From: Leptoclinus maculatus
Taxonomy: Eukaryota > Chordata > Actinopteri > Perciformes > Stichaeidae
Assembly (NCBI GenBank): GCA_032191485.1
Contig: JAVDOI010000003.1
Span: 2,320,163 to 2,384,162 of the forward strand
DNA: 64,000 bases
Direction: 5' to 3'
Every line of letters begins with the position of its first letter. Position 1 is the stretch's first letter. The notes beneath the pieces were generated by a model. That model searched no databases and had not been told where the DNA came from. It was given only the letters and a program-made list of their open reading frames with translations. This document shows, one piece after another, positions 1 to 24,417 of the stretch. Both the position numbers and the translations under genes were made by a program.

Positions 1-1934
1 TAGAGGCCAGACGCCTACATCATTGGTATGGTAGCCCCATTATGGGACATTATTATAATGTTATTTATAACTTGACACATTAAAATAATAAAATAAACGA
101 AATTGCATTTTTATTTGTACATCACTCATCGTCGTTCTATGACCACATTTAAAACAAATGGCTTTTTGACATTTCATTTTCAAAATTAATGTCAGAAAAT
201 TGTATTTTCAATTTTTGGACTTGAATATTGCTTAGCGTAAGTAGAAAATAGTTACATTGTTTATATTGCATTTAGATTTTCAATTTGATTAGGAAATTTG
301 AACATTGTCAACTGTACAGAGGAGGTAAGATTTTAAAAAATCAAAGCTCCAACATCTTTCCCTTTTCATTTGATACGAGTATGTGAGAATGAAATGAAAA
401 TTGGGATTTTTTTGCATTTTGAATTTACTCAAATAACACATACATATGTGGAATATTAGAATTCTTTTGTGGAATTACCATTTTTCATTTTCATTGTTTA
501 CAATATCATCTTAATAAAGTCCCCTTTGGGCCACGTACCCTGGATTGAAGTCAGCTGAGCGTTGTATAAGACGGTGTGCTTTTGTAAAGGGTTTGTGTGT
601 GTCTGGCTCAGCCTCATGGACCGTCTGTCTTTAGCAGCCCATCCTCTCTCTGTTTTGTCTTGCATGATTCCCAACTTTTTTCATAGTGGATCTTTTTATT
701 ATTCCCGTGAGATCTTTTCTTCACTAATGACCCAGCAAGTAATAATGTTTTTTTGTATAGACCTTGTTCAGCCCCCCGCGTTTGAGTCAATGGGCGTCAC
801 ATGAGGTTTTGCTTCAGAACACCAGGAGAATCCACCCCTAGGGACACTGTCTGGCTGGAAATCAACATAGAGCGGGGCTTTTCCTCCTTGTGAAAAGAAA
901 GCAAGGAGGGATGAGGAGGAGAGAGGGAAAGGGAGTCAGAGGAGGGGTCATTAATGAGAGCAAGGACACAAAACACATGGACACGCCGACCACAACATAA
1001 GCCCTTACGGGAGTTGGGGCTCGCTGCATACAGCACGTGCCTATGTAGATTAAAGGAAAGGCATGCGTGCATGGATGTACAGATACAAGCTACGCTCAGG
1101 AGGCACAGCCAAGGCTGTTAAGCTGGATGTGGCCCACTTAGTCCCAGAACACAGTATCGTCGTTGCCTCTATTTTTGGGACTGCAGCAGTCTAGTTCCAG
1201 CCACTGCTGCTCATCACTGCTCTCAACCCCAACCCCACCCCGAACCCTCAGTCCCTGTCCCCCTGTGATGTCCACCTCACATTAGGCTCACACACACACA
1301 CACACAAAGTCATGCACCACACACTCTTCTAACAGCACAGAATAGTGGGATGGAAAGAACAAGAGAGAGACGAGAAGGAGGGGGTTCACGAGAGCATGCA
1401 CTACGTCCTTGTAGCACTGATGACCTGCTCTTCTTTTGACCCTCTTTATGTGAGTGTCGCACCACATTGCTGCTGTTACACCGCAGGTGTCCAATGTTTC
1501 ATACCTAGACTGACAAAAGCAAACACATTGGAATGTTGTTTCAGGTATTTGAAACTGCAGGTGTTCTTGATCCACTCTTTCCAGATATCTAAAAAAAAAC
1601 TTCAAAAGTGACACATCACTGAGGAACAGAACAATTCAAGCACTCTTCTTTACTCTTTAGTATTCACCATGTGTTCAGCTACTGTTTTAAACCCCCTCTG
1701 ATGCTAGAATATGAATTTGACTGCTATTTTAATCAGAAACCCTCGCTCTCTTTCATCCACTTCTCTCCAATCCCTACCTCCATATGTTTACCCCCCTCCT
1801 CATAATCATCCCCACTGAAAACGCGAAACTCAACACACACACCCATTCCCCTCCACATATACCTGACTTACCCCCACCCAACCCAACCCACGCACAAATG
1901 CACGCACACTAAACCCGCAATCCCAACTTTCCAG

Positions 1935-2170
1935 AGCCCGGGTCTAGACGTTGATGAGAACGGTTACGCTGGACCTGAGTATGAGCAAGCGTCTGTGCAC
2001 GCGGCGGCGGAGGGGACCTCGGTGCTCACCCCTCTAGAGCCCATGCCCCCCAGAGCAGCCGCCCTGCTGGGCTCCCGCTGCTACGGCTATGGGGGACGCC
2101 GCCCGACTGCTGGGACTGCCCGTAGAACTACACCAAGATCAAACACATAGACAGAGGGACAGAGAAAGAG
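1935..2170 (+). pseudogene. Frame-disrupted copy of the MYT1L exon at 8097-8327
   Basis: The same exon as at 8097-8327, bounded by the same TTTCCAG acceptor and GAG|GTAAA donor, but 236 bases instead of 231. Extra bases occur in GAACGGTTACG, GTGCACGCGG and GGGACCTCGG, and bases are missing around CATGCCCCCCAGAGCAG. No frame stays open across it. Because the errors are spread evenly over exon and intron, sequencing error in a duplicate contig is likelier than pseudogenisation. It should not be counted as a separate gene. Confidence 0.85.
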
Positions 2171-3539
2171 GTAAAAGGAGGAAATGACCGAGCAAAATGT
2201 TGGGAATCACTTTGACCACTCACGAGGGGGGCCAGATAGAACACATATATATGTGATGTAATCAGTTCAAATATATGGAGAAGTTTCCTGTCAAGGTTGA
2301 GTCGCCTGAAAACAAGTTGAATATCTTGTGCTATTGCAGCAGAACACATTTTGATGCTGGTAGACGGTACAGTTGGCGTATAGTGTCTGTTCAATGTGTC
2401 TCAGCCCAAATGATTTCCCTCCAAGCGCGTGATTTAACACACCGGTCTGCAAGTCAAACATTTGCATTGCCGTCTGATTGTCTTCCAGTTTGGTACCTCC
2501 CCTGTCTTAGGCGCCCGTTTGGGTATCTTACAAAGTCTTATGAAGGGATTTTTGAGGGAAACCTAATGAATCCGTCGTGTTAATTGATGTCAGCATTGCC
2601 ATGCACAGAGGTAATCCGCTCTGTTTGTATCATGTCTTCCCGCATGCACGCTTTCTGTTTTTACATTTTCGCTCCTCTCCAAAAATGGAATTATGCCAAA
2701 GTAGCAACCTTGGTAGGGAATCGGAATCAGCTCATCACATCAAAGAACTGCTGGAAATCAATATGCAGCACTGTGGGTGGCCCTGTCGGCGGCGTGCACG
2801 GGCGATGTGTAATGCACTACACGCGTCTCAGTCGGTGTATGTTCAAGGATGTGAATATTCATATGCGCGCGTGTGTGTGTACCCATGTCTCTTTGGGAGT
2901 GCGTCTGCAGTGTATCTGCAGAGTTCCATCCCCAGCCTACTTTCCGCTCCCGTATGTATGCATGTGTCGTCCTCCTTCCTGTCTGCCTCTCAGCCTGCGC
3001 TCCCTTTTTAATTGGAGACGCTCGCTGGCTGACCCAGCATCACATCACTCGGAGACAAGCTTGAGCGCCGGATAATTTGGGCTGTATCTGACCCGTCTCC
3101 TTATGGCATTACTGTACGTACACTGTAGAGCGCGAAAGCAAAGAAAGAAGATTTTTTTTTCTTTTTGCATCAACAGCCGTCGTGCCCCGCTGCTAGCACT
3201 GCAGACAAAAGCACAGCACCGGCGCGGCCAGCAGCGCTCTGACGCCTTGCGCCGCAAGGTGCCATCTAGCAGGATGATGGTGCATTACGAGAGCAGATGC
3301 AGGCCAAACTCCCCTCAATGTTCTGTTCTCGCCTCGCACGCCACAATGCTATACGAACATGTGCAGAACCGCACGAGCAAGCACACTTCGCACACTCTAC
3401 ACCAAAGTTTGGCACTGAGTCCATTATTTCCCTCTCAGGGGATCTATTTTCTTGCTCTGTAGACTGACAGGTGAGGCTCAATAGTCACACAGAGCTCAAC
3501 CATTAGTAGTCAAATTGACCATGACTGTATGGTCTGACA

Positions 3540-3659
3540 GGTGTGTGTTGTGTGTGTGTGTGTGTGGGTGTGTGTGTGTGTGTGTGTGTATGTGTGTGTC
3601 TTGTTGTGTGTGTGTGTGTGTAGTGTGTGTGTCTGTGTGTGTGTGTGTGTGTGTGTGAA
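3540..3659. repeat. Interrupted (GT)n microsatellite
   Basis: A GT run broken by single-base changes such as GTTG, GGGT and TAGT. The matching tract in the other copy (9666-9770) has one interruption, so the breaks are probably read errors. Confidence 0.9.
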
Positions 3660-3831
3660 CAGACAAAGTGTTGAGGAAGGAAAGTGTGAAAGGTAAAAAG
3701 GCTATTTTTATGAGAAACTCTAGTTATGAGTTTCATCATGTGCCAGTTAATAAAAATCCTTTCTAACTCACAGTTCCAGTGCGTGTGTTGTATAATAACT
3801 GCACACAAGCATGATTTCTTGAATGTGTAAC

Positions 3832-4031
3832 NNNNNNNNNNNNNNNNNNNNNNNNNNNNNNNNNNNNNNNNNNNNNNNNNNNNNNNNNNNNNNNNNNNNN
3901 NNNNNNNNNNNNNNNNNNNNNNNNNNNNNNNNNNNNNNNNNNNNNNNNNNNNNNNNNNNNNNNNNNNNNNNNNNNNNNNNNNNNNNNNNNNNNNNNNNNN
4001 NNNNNNNNNNNNNNNNNNNNNNNNNNNNNNN
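3832..4031. other. Assembly gap (200 N)
   Basis: Exactly 200 unknown bases, a placeholder-like length that marks a scaffold join. Predicted reading frames crossing it carry no information. Confidence 0.99.
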
Positions 4032-6206
4032 GAGGAGGATACAGGGAAGGAAGAAGGAGGGAGGGGAAAGGAGGAAAAAAAAGCCGAAAGCAAGGCACTT
4101 CAAAGAAAAGTGAAACGGAACAAAGTTGTGGGGAACACACGCCTGAAGCTTTCAGTCCTCTGGTCCTCCACCTCATCTCATTGTCTGTCCTTCTCCTGCT
4201 TCGGGGCCAGACGGACAGGATGCTCTCAGGGCAGGATGGGAAGACGGGAGACTTCAGAGGTTCTTTTTCTTCTTCTTCTTCCTCTTTCATCTCAACACCT
4301 CACCTCGTGGCACACGCTGTTCCTTTCTGTGTCTGAATGAAGCTTCACACACACATCTCTTCGCGCCTCCTTGTTTTTTCAGCCTGTCTATCCGTCTGTT
4401 TCTCCGTCTCAGCCTGCTCCTCGAGTTTATTCCACCATAGTGTCATTTTCTCCTCTAAACCTCTGAGATTGTTTCATTTGAATAAACACTCATTCTACCA
4501 CCTACCACCACACCAAATTCCTTCTCAAATTTCACACTTTTCAAGTTTCTTTAAACTTACTTTAAATATTTATCAGTTACGTTTGCAAATATTTATGAGT
4601 CACTTTTCCAAATCCATATGAAGCACTCGGCGTAGATTAGATCCACCTCACAGCACTTGTATACAAAGACAATACTTTTAAAGCTGGTTGGCCGAACACC
4701 AGGAGCAAATGACTGGTGTGTTAACTGCATGCCAGATTACACCAGACCAAATTGCCCCGACTGACAAAGTTGCTTTAAAGAGACAAAGATATACAAAATT
4801 GTCGCCCCCAAAGTAAACGGAGAGAGACGCAGATATACATAAATATCTATGGAGTGGAAGCACAGATGTTGCAGATCCATATTATAGGCAGACATCTTTC
4901 CTGCTGGAGTTCGGGCATCTAGGGCTGCACAGCTTCATTCATAATGCTGATATTCAAATTATTATCATTAATACGTTTAAGAATCATAGTGTGCAATAGT
5001 CCACCAGCTTCCACCTTCTCTTCTCTCCTGTCTCTCAAACACACACAGCGAGCTACACGCCGCTATGTCCTCAGTCCTTTGTCCAGAATTCATAGCAGAC
5101 GGTGCATAGTTCAATATTCTGTTATCGTGGACATGTTAGGACCATTATAGTGCCCCCCCCCCCCCCTAAAAAAGAATGGCGTTGAACAATAATGTGGTCA
5201 TATGGCCCGAGCCTACTTAGCGCTAACAATGCTACGCTAAAGGTTCTGTGAGTCCACTGCCTTACTTGTTTTGGCAAGTTCCGGAAAAATGGTATTACAA
5301 ATCAGCCGGGACATTTTTATTACAATATTGGTCAGGTCATTACATTATTGGGTTTTATTACATTTTAAGGCATTATTACATTTTCAGGAAGTTATTACAC
5401 GCCTCATCCACTCCCTGTTCCAGTGGTTACAATGTAATGTCATGTAAAGGATGATCACCTTTGTATGTACTTTTAATAATGCTGAGATTCTTTCTTTAAC
5501 AGAAAGCTAACCAGTACAACGTTTTAAACCCTCAGCTTAAGAGAAACTGTTATTTCCCTGAGCAAAGCTGGCACATTTAGGGCCTCCTAATAAACTTCAC
5601 TCAAAGACATAAACAGGCATCCATGAAGGTATATGTTGGGCTTGTTTCTAGAGAAACGGATCCGTCCTTCTAAAGAAGGCATGAAGAGAAGGTGAGCCAG
5701 CGGAGTGTAGAAGAGGCCAGAGAGGACGTGATGCTGCTTTTATTTTAGGACCTGGAATAGGTGAGCAGAAGTAACGTGGCGACAATTCACCAGTGACCTC
5801 TCACGCTCCGGTCCTTTTCCTCCCAGCGTGTCCATGGCAACGGAGGTCAGGGGGTTACGGGAGGGCCAGTGCGAGAAGGGGTGGTGTCTGGTGACGGAGG
5901 TGGGGGGGGGGCATCTTCTCACGTCATCCTCGTTAATTTGATATGAAGGGGTGGGTCTCTTAATTGGACGGTGACAGACAATACAATGGTGGACGAGGAG
6001 AGGGCGGTCCGCTGAGCATATTCACCAGGAAGAGAGGAGGCATGTTGGATCTATTGCCCAGAAACGTGACCTTTATCTGAGAAAGACTGCTTCTATTGTT
6101 CTTACAGTCCTTTACTCATTACTCATCTTCTGCCTCGCTCTCTCTTTTTTTTCAGCCAAACCTACAATTTGACTTTTACTGGAGTTTTAATAGAGTGTGT
6201 GTTTGA
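4032..6206. other. MYT1L intron, no gene seen
   Basis: Unique sequence between the gap and the second copy. It starts with a purine-rich stretch (GGAGG/GAAGG) and has a run of 14 C at 5153-5166. I see no exon with splice borders, no repeat family I recognise and no RNA gene. It presumably belongs to the intron upstream of the exon at 8097. Confidence 0.6.
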
Positions 6207-8096
6207 TAGAGGCAGACGCCTACATCATTGTATGGAAGCCCATTAGGGACTTTATTATAATGTTAATTATAACTTGAAAATAATAATAAAATAAACGAAA
6301 TTGACATTTTTATTTGTACACACTCATCGTCGTTCTATGACCACATTAAAACAAAATGGCTTTTTGACATTTCATTTTCAAATTAATGTCAGAAAATTGT
6401 ATTTTCATTTTGACTTGAATATTGCTAGCGTAAGTAGAAAATAAGGTTACATTGTTTATATTGCATTTAGATTTTCAAATTTGATTAGAAATTTGAACAT
6501 TGTCAACTGTACAGAGGGGTAAGATTTAAAAAATCAAAGCTCCAACATCTTTCCCTTTTTCATTTTGATACGAGTATGTGAGAATGAAAATGAAAATTGG
6601 ATTTTTGCATTTTGAATTTTACTCAAATAACACATACATATGTGGAATATTAGAATTCTTTTGTGGAATTACATTTTTCATTTTCATGTTTACAATATCA
6701 TCTTAATAAAGTCCCCTTTGGGCCACCGTACCCTGGATTGAAGTCAGCTGAGCGTTGTATAGACGGGTGCTTTTGTAAAGGTTTGTGTTGTGTCTGCTCA
6801 GCCTCATGGACCGTCTGTCTTTAGCAGCCCATCCTCTCTCTGTTTTGTCTTGCATGATTCCCAACTTTTTTCATAGTATCTTTTATTATTCACAGTGAGA
6901 TCTTTTTCTTCACTAATGACCCAGCAGTAATAATGTTTTTTGTATAGTCCTTGGTTCAGCCCCCCGCGTTTGAGTCAATGTGCGTCACAGAGGTTTTGGC
7001 TTCAGACACCAGGAGAATCCACCCCTAGGGACACTGTCGGCTGGAATCAACATAGAGCGGGCTTTCCTCCTTGTGAAAGAAAGCAAGGAGGATGAGGAGG
7101 AGAGGAGGAAGGGAGTCAGAGGAGGGGTCATTAATGAGAGCAAGGACACAAACACATGCACACGCCGACCACAACATAAGCCTTACGGGAGTGGGGGCTC
7201 GGCTGCATACAGCACGTGCCTGATGTAGATTAAAGGAAAGGCATGCGTGCATGGATGTACAGATACAAGCCTACGCTCAGGAGGCACAGCCAAGGCTGTT
7301 AGCTGGATGTGGCCCACTTAGTCCCAGAACACAGTATCGTCGTGCCTCTATTTTTGGGACTGCAGCAGTCTAGTTCCAGCCACTGCTGCTCATCACTGCT
7401 CTCAACCCCAACCCCACCCCGAACCCTCAGTCCCTGTCCCCCTGTGATGTCCACTCACATTAGGCTCACACACACACACACACAAAGTCATGCACACACA
7501 CTCTTCTAACAGCACAGAATAGTGGGATGGAAAGAAACAAGAGAGAGAGAGAAGGAGGGGTTCACAGAGGCATGCACTCGTCCTTGAGCACTGATGACCT
7601 GCTCTTCTTTTGACCCTCTTTTGTGAGTGTCGCACCACATTGCTGCTGTACACCGCAGGTGTCCAATGTTTCATCCTAGACTGACAAAAGCAAACACATT
7701 GGAATGTTGTTTCAGGTATTTGAACTGCAGGTGTTCTTGATCCATCTTTCCAGATATCTAAAAAAAACTTCAAAAGTGAACACATCACTGGAGGAACAGA
7801 ACAATTCAAGCACTCTTCATGTACTTCTTTAGTATTCACCATGTGTTCAGCTACTGTTTTACCCGCCTCTGATGCTAGAATATGAATTTGACTGCTATTT
7901 AATCAGAAACCCTCGCTCTCTTTCATCCCCTTCTCTCCATCCCTACCTCCTTATGTTTACCCCCCTCCTCATAATCATCCCACTGAAAACGCGAAACTCA
8001 ACACACACACCCATCCCCTCCACATATACTGACTTTACCCCCCACCCACCCACCCACGCACACATGCACGCACACAAACCGCATCCCACTTTCCAG

Positions 8097-19579
<11,483 letters not shown>

Positions 19580-22090
19580 CCGGTCAGCAAAGAGAGAGAC
19601 TTTAGTCCCCCAGCAGGTGTGGGCCGTGGATCAAACAGGCAGTGATGGTTTGGTCTCGTATAGTGTTATTTATTCTGAATTCTGCTCTCTCAAAAAAAAT
19701 ACTAAGAGGTACGATGCTTAGAAAAGACCTCCCGATGATTTCTTTCTTTCTTTTCTTTTCGGGCCTTGCTTTGAGGAAGAACACAAAAAGAGTCAACGGC
19801 AAAATAGTTTTTGAGGACATTCACATTTTGTACGTTTTCATATGAGCTGACATCGTGTCATGTAATGTTTCTAGCTGCTCATGTATGCACATTTTTAGTG
19901 TATATTTCTGAACAGTAAGCTAACGATAATGGGGCGCAAGTTCTTTTTATTGCTTGACGGTCAAAGCATTTTAGATGAAAACAAGAAAAACTGGACAGTG
20001 AAATAAAAATGAAAAAAACTACAAGCAAGGAGGACGCTGCTTCTCTGCTGCTCACTGGAGGATTTTGGACTCGATGATTTTAGATGTTTGTTTTTTTTCC
20101 TTCTTCTTTTTCTTGCGTGTAGATTGTTCAAGAGCAAGAACCGGTTTGCGAATCGCTTTATTTTCTGACAATGCTTGAGAAACGTTTGTGTTTTGTTTTG
20201 ATGAAGAACTGAGAACAAAGCGAGCCGTGTAGCTGTAGGTGGGGGCATTTTTAAACTGGTGCTGTAAACGAATCCGGAGAGGAAACTGACCTGATGTATG
20301 TATGAATGTATGTATGAATAGTTCTATTGTAAACATCATTACACGGAAACCCGATGGTGGAAAATCCCATGATCTAGGAGAGCCAATTGATCCCTAGAGG
20401 AACATGTTCACATGCTCATCCGAAACTAATGTCAAACAGAAGGACGTGTAAAGACAATGACCACATTCTAGCCTTTAGGTGTCAAATCTGCGCAATTTGG
20501 AGACTCGTGTTGCTTGGATCAAGAAACGTCTCAGCAATATAATAACTAAATCAGTTGTTTATCGTAGGTACGGAATGCAATCTGCAAAGGAAAATGAAAA
20601 AAAAAAAAGGTTGGGTATATGCAATTTCTTGTTTATAAGCATTGCGGGGTAACATGAATCTTTTTAATATAGCCTATGTAAAATATTGATTTTTATACAA
20701 ATCTTTTAATACAAAAAAAGTCTTTTTAAAAATGGAGGAGGGAACCTGGACATTGAGTTTTAGAAGGGAAAGTATATGAGTTCCACTTTTTTTCTGTACG
20801 ATTTTGCACAGGGACACCTTCGTTTCCATGTTCTGATGTTCTCACAGAAGCTGAAAGCAGTACCCGAGAGCCTGAAGGAGGGTTCAGAGGGTTTTGTAAA
20901 GAGTATTTATAGAGTATGACAGCGGGACTTACAGGGTCACTGTCCCCACTTATGTGCCAGTAGACTATTTGCACTTGTCCTTGAAGATATTACCCTTGCG
21001 TACGGCGGCGTGCAATTTTTTTTCCAGACGACCTCTTTGGCACACGATTGGAGCAACCAACTGCTTGGAGCCACTGCAGGCGTGGATTTAGTACCACCGA
21101 GAGAGAGAGAGGAGGACCAGGGACTCGGAATCAGAGAGGAAAGGATGATTATAACCATAGCAGTGATACTGTCGGCTATTATCAAGTGTAAAAACATTGC
21201 TCTTTCATTTTTGCTATGTTTTAGGACGATGAAGTTATCCCCCAGCAGCACTTTATATCTAATCACTGTACAAAGGATTAAATAGTCAATCAGTTCAAGG
21301 TTTTAAAAAAAAAAGAGAAAAAGAAAAAGCTGAAGAGATGGTGAGACGAGACCTTGGAGGGGCCCATGCGCCCCTCCGTTCTGTTGTTCTAGTTGCTAGC
21401 GATCATGTTCAGAATTGCCTTTTTCGAGAGCTAATGCAAAAGGTGCTTGTCGTTCACCTGATTGAATCTCATCTATTGTACTTTACCGTCCTCCTTTCGG
21501 GACTCTTACTACCCATCATCCATGACTGCATACGCCTTTTTCCACAGCATCGTGTCTGCAGCTTTTTCGCCAATATAGTAACGCTTCGGTAGAGTAATAG
21601 CTAGCACCAGTTTTTTGAATTAATTCTCATTACCAGTAAAAAGGGAAAAATGGATTTTAAAGCACAAACCGGCTGCTCATCTGATGTTGGTACGTACAGT
21701 AAATAACCAATCTGAATAGAGTTATCTGTGACTATCTATAGGGAACACAAACAGGTTGTCACATATTTAGGAAGCTGACTTTTCATATGAATTATTGTGA
21801 ATTCATCAGAGTTTTATTCATTTATTTGAGCCGATTCATTCTAAAGGTTGTTTTTCAGTGGCCATCAACAAAGACAGGATTTTGTATAAACTATTGTGCT
21901 CTCTGTGGAACTGAAGTTTGATTTATTTTTGTACTACACAGCATGGATTTGTTGACATTTTAATTTTGCTATAAATGTGTGAGATCACAAGTTGCTGTGA
22001 TATTTCATTTATAAATAGTGAACTTTGTACAATTTTTGTCATGCTGGATGTTGACACATCTTACTCTGAATAAAGTAAAAAAAATAAATT
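19580..22090 (+). other. myt1l 3' UTR
   Basis: AT-rich sequence with no splice signals needed between the stop codon and a canonical AATAAA. Long 3' UTRs are usual for this neuronal gene. The exact cleavage site is not visible; the A-rich stretch at 22077-22098 lies just after the signal. Confidence 0.75.
22069..22074 (+). terminator. Poly(A) signal of myt1l
   Basis: AATAAA about 2.5 kb after the stop codon, preceded by a T-rich region. It is the best candidate 3' end of the transcript. Confidence 0.7.
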
Positions 22091-22597
22091 AAAAAAAGGT
22101 GTTTCCAGAGGCCTGTACAATGATTTATTCTGTGTGTTCATTACAGGTTGATGCTGCAGAGCCCCGGGAGGGGCTCGACTGTTAACATGCACTCCACCAG
22201 CAGGGGTCAGCAAACAAACTGCACCGTGTGCAGCTCGAGCTGCTGTCTGAATCATTACAGTGACCTGCTCATGAAAAGCAGCTTAATGTTCCCAAATTAA
22301 GTTCAAAACATAGCCACCGATATGTAAACTTTCCTCAAATGAGCATTGTGTTAATCAACGTGCAAAACAATATAACAGGGTTACTATGTGCAAAGAAAGC
22401 CCTTGAACATTGTTCCAGTCATTGAAAACACAGAAATGAGAGAAAAGTGTTTGTCCCTGGAAGTGACTGACATTACTTGACAACTTGTCTTTAACGGTTG
22501 AATAATGTCGAATTGGTTAGCGTGTTTAGTTTGGTTGCTAAAGTTGACGCGCTTGTTAGCTTGTGATTCAACTCATAGGAGCAGTGGAGGTTCCAGG

Positions 22598-22890
22598 TGT
22601 TTGTCTCTTTGTAGTCTTTTTGAGTCTCTGCCCTTGCTTTGTGTCTCTTTGTGGTCATTTTGTGTCTATTTGTAGTTACTTTGTGGTTGTTTCGCTCCAT
22701 TTCATAGTCACTGTGAGTCTCTTTGCATCTGTTTTGCATCTCTTTATACTTGTTTTAATCTTGTTTTAGTCCCTTTTGACTTTGTAGTTAGTGTCTCTTT
22801 GTAGTCGGGTTGTGTCTCTTTGTGGTTGTTTTGCTCTCTTTTAAAGTTGCGAGTCTGGCTGTGTCTCTTTGTAGTTGTTTGGTCTCTGTG
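22598..22890. repeat. Degenerate TGTCTCTTTGTAGT minisatellite
   Basis: Loose tandem units of the type TTTGTGTCTCTTTGTAGTCATT, a low-complexity family frequent in fish genomes. The small reading frames here are products of the repeat. Confidence 0.8.
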
Positions 22891-23017
22891 AGAGACATTT
22901 TGTAGGTGAAGGCCAGGGGAACCCTGACACTTTGGGCTCCTGTGCTTGTGCCTCGTAGGCCTGTTCAATGATCCATCCGTGCCGCCAACATCTACTTGAC
23001 TGATTTCCATCCACTGG

Positions 23018-23072
23018 TTTTCGTTTAGTTTGTTTCCTGTTATATTTTGAGTTTCTCTGCCTCTTGTGTCAC
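23018..23072 (+). repeat. ~55 bp dispersed repeat, copy 1
   Basis: GGTTTTCGTTTAGTTTGTTT... is repeated almost perfectly at 27406-27462 (one C/T difference). Family unknown. Confidence 0.85.
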
Positions 23073-23186
23073 ACTAACCGTTATGTATTAAGTAATAAGT
23101 GTCAGTGATTGTAGATTTCAGGGTCAATGGGAGCTGTTGGACTCATGATGTCGTGTGATGTGATGACTGTTCATGTGTTTGTTCAG

Positions 23187-23269
23187 ATCCAACACCTCTG
23201 ATCATCAAAGCGATCGTCCTGCCGCTGACTCTGCTGTTGGTGAACGTTGCCCTTTACTTCTACTGTAAG
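23187..23269 (+). pseudogene. Transmembrane exon of a teleost SRCR/Ig-type receptor
   Basis: Acceptor TTGTTCAG and donor TGTAAG|GTACTG frame an open segment reading (D)PTPLIIKAIVLPLTLLLVN then VALYFYCK: a hydrophobic transmembrane helix followed by a Lys. The wording resembles the membrane segment of uncharacterised teleost receptors that combine SRCR and Ig domains; this is recall, not a search. No Ig or SRCR exon is present upstream on this strand between the myt1l 3' end and here, so the gene appears beheaded. It could be a real terminal exon of a gene with exons I cannot recognise. Confidence 0.6.
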
Positions 23270-23369
23270 GTACTGACACACGTCTGTTGTTTAGACCAGC
23301 CACTGAAATGAAGCTCTCGCTCTGTGTTTAGTGAACTGAAGACAGGACTGTGCTGTCATGTCTCTCCAG

Positions 23370-23423
23370 GCCAACAGGGAGCAGATGCCGTGCAGACAGA
23401 AGAACACAAATCGAATTGCTTGT
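23370..23423 (+). pseudogene. Possible first cytoplasmic exon of the same receptor
   Basis: Acceptor TCTCTCCAG follows the transmembrane exon by 100 bases. The in-frame reading ANREQMPCRQKNTNRIACR meets a stop. The next frame reads TQIELLVDEGIPE, closer to the acidic tails I recall for these receptors, suggesting a frameshift near 23400. Confidence 0.4.
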
Positions 23424-24002
23424 AGATGAAGGGATTCCTGAACACTCATTACATCCTTATTCTTCCATTGACGCAGTCCTAACAGTGCCAGAGTATCTAT
23501 CGTGCAGCACAACACATCACTAGAGTCACTGAAGTAAATCAGACAATCAGTAAATTTACCATCCTGGATATCATTTAAAAAACTAGAAAATCCCTAAAGA
23601 AATTTTGACAGTGTGGCTTCTACTGCCCGAAGACGTTTAATATATATACACTCCGATGTTACCGGTAGTGTCATTCAGGTTCGATTGAGATAGCGCTTCT
23701 CTCTTTTCTGCATTTTAGATTCATACTCTTGGATTGAATCTTGTATTCTGTACGAACCTCATTCTGAGCTTCATGTTAAGATACGGTTACTCTATGGGGC
23801 TTTTATTTTGAAAGGGTGGGACTGGGTGGGTGAGAGAGGGGGAGAGGAGACATATTCATAATGTTTGACACACAAACACAGAGGTTATTAAATGACAGGC
23901 TTCATCACAAGCATTCCAGTTAGAATTCACTCTCTGGAGCTTTTATTTTGAAATGGGAGGGGGGGGGGTTCTCTAAAAATATCTAAGACCTGAATGACTG
24001 AA

Positions 24003-24005
<3 letters not shown>

Positions 24006-24047
<42 letters not shown>

Positions 24048-24065
24048 CACAAAGAGAGAGAGAGA
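24006..24065. repeat. (AG)n microsatellite
   Basis: Purine run of GA units with a few interruptions. Confidence 0.93.
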
Positions 24066-24222
24066 CACAGAGTGAGTGAGTGAGACAGGCAGACAGGAGG
24101 TCTAACGATCTTTCCCTGAATATCTCTAACTCATGTGTGTCCGTGTTCACTAATTAGCTCAATCACAAACACGTGTCCGTGAGAGAAATTTGCCTCTACC
24201 AGTCTAACCATTCTTGGCTCAA

Positions 24223-24417
24223 GACTCTGATCTCTCTGGCAATCTTTCTCATTTGGAGATTGTCCTAAATTGTAACATTTTACAGCTTACCTAACTATTG
24301 TCCTGTTCTGCGATGTCTTTCCTCGTCTCGCCCTCTTGTGTCATGGTGTGTGTACATGTCACTCCAATCAGGAAACTTGTCAGAATACCCACATTTGATT
24401 GGCTGAGCTGCATCACT
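24223..24417 (+). repeat. Dispersed repeat, copy A
   Basis: Shares a long colinear match with 50279-50472, for example CAGGAAACTTGTCAGAAT and TTTGATTGGCTGAGCTGCAT. Probably fragments of a MITE family. Confidence 0.75.

Larger units (their letters stand above)
1..3831. repeat. Error-rich second copy of 6207-9937 (probable assembly duplicate)
   Basis: This block matches 6207-9937 end to end, starting with TAGAGGC(C)AGACGCC and ending with GAATGTGTAAC, but is about 100 bases longer because of many scattered one-base insertions and fewer deletions. It stops exactly at the N gap, whereas the second copy runs on without a break into the next MYT1L exon. Its GT tract (about 3540-3659) is broken up, while the other copy has a nearly pure run. 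The pattern fits an unpolished long-read contig of the same locus rather than a biological duplication. A real, decayed tandem duplication is the alternative. The sequence is otherwise MYT1L intron with one damaged exon. Confidence 0.9.

Noticed and set aside
2577..3462. Overlapping frames in the first copy
   Set aside because: They are not preserved in the intact copy and show no domain; intron noise.
3503..4290. Long reading frames spanning the N gap
   Set aside because: They are built from unknown bases and GT-repeat sequence.
20052..20339. Minus-strand 95-codon frames within the myt1l 3' UTR
   Set aside because: Lysine-rich low-complexity sequence from an AT-rich UTR, with no family match.
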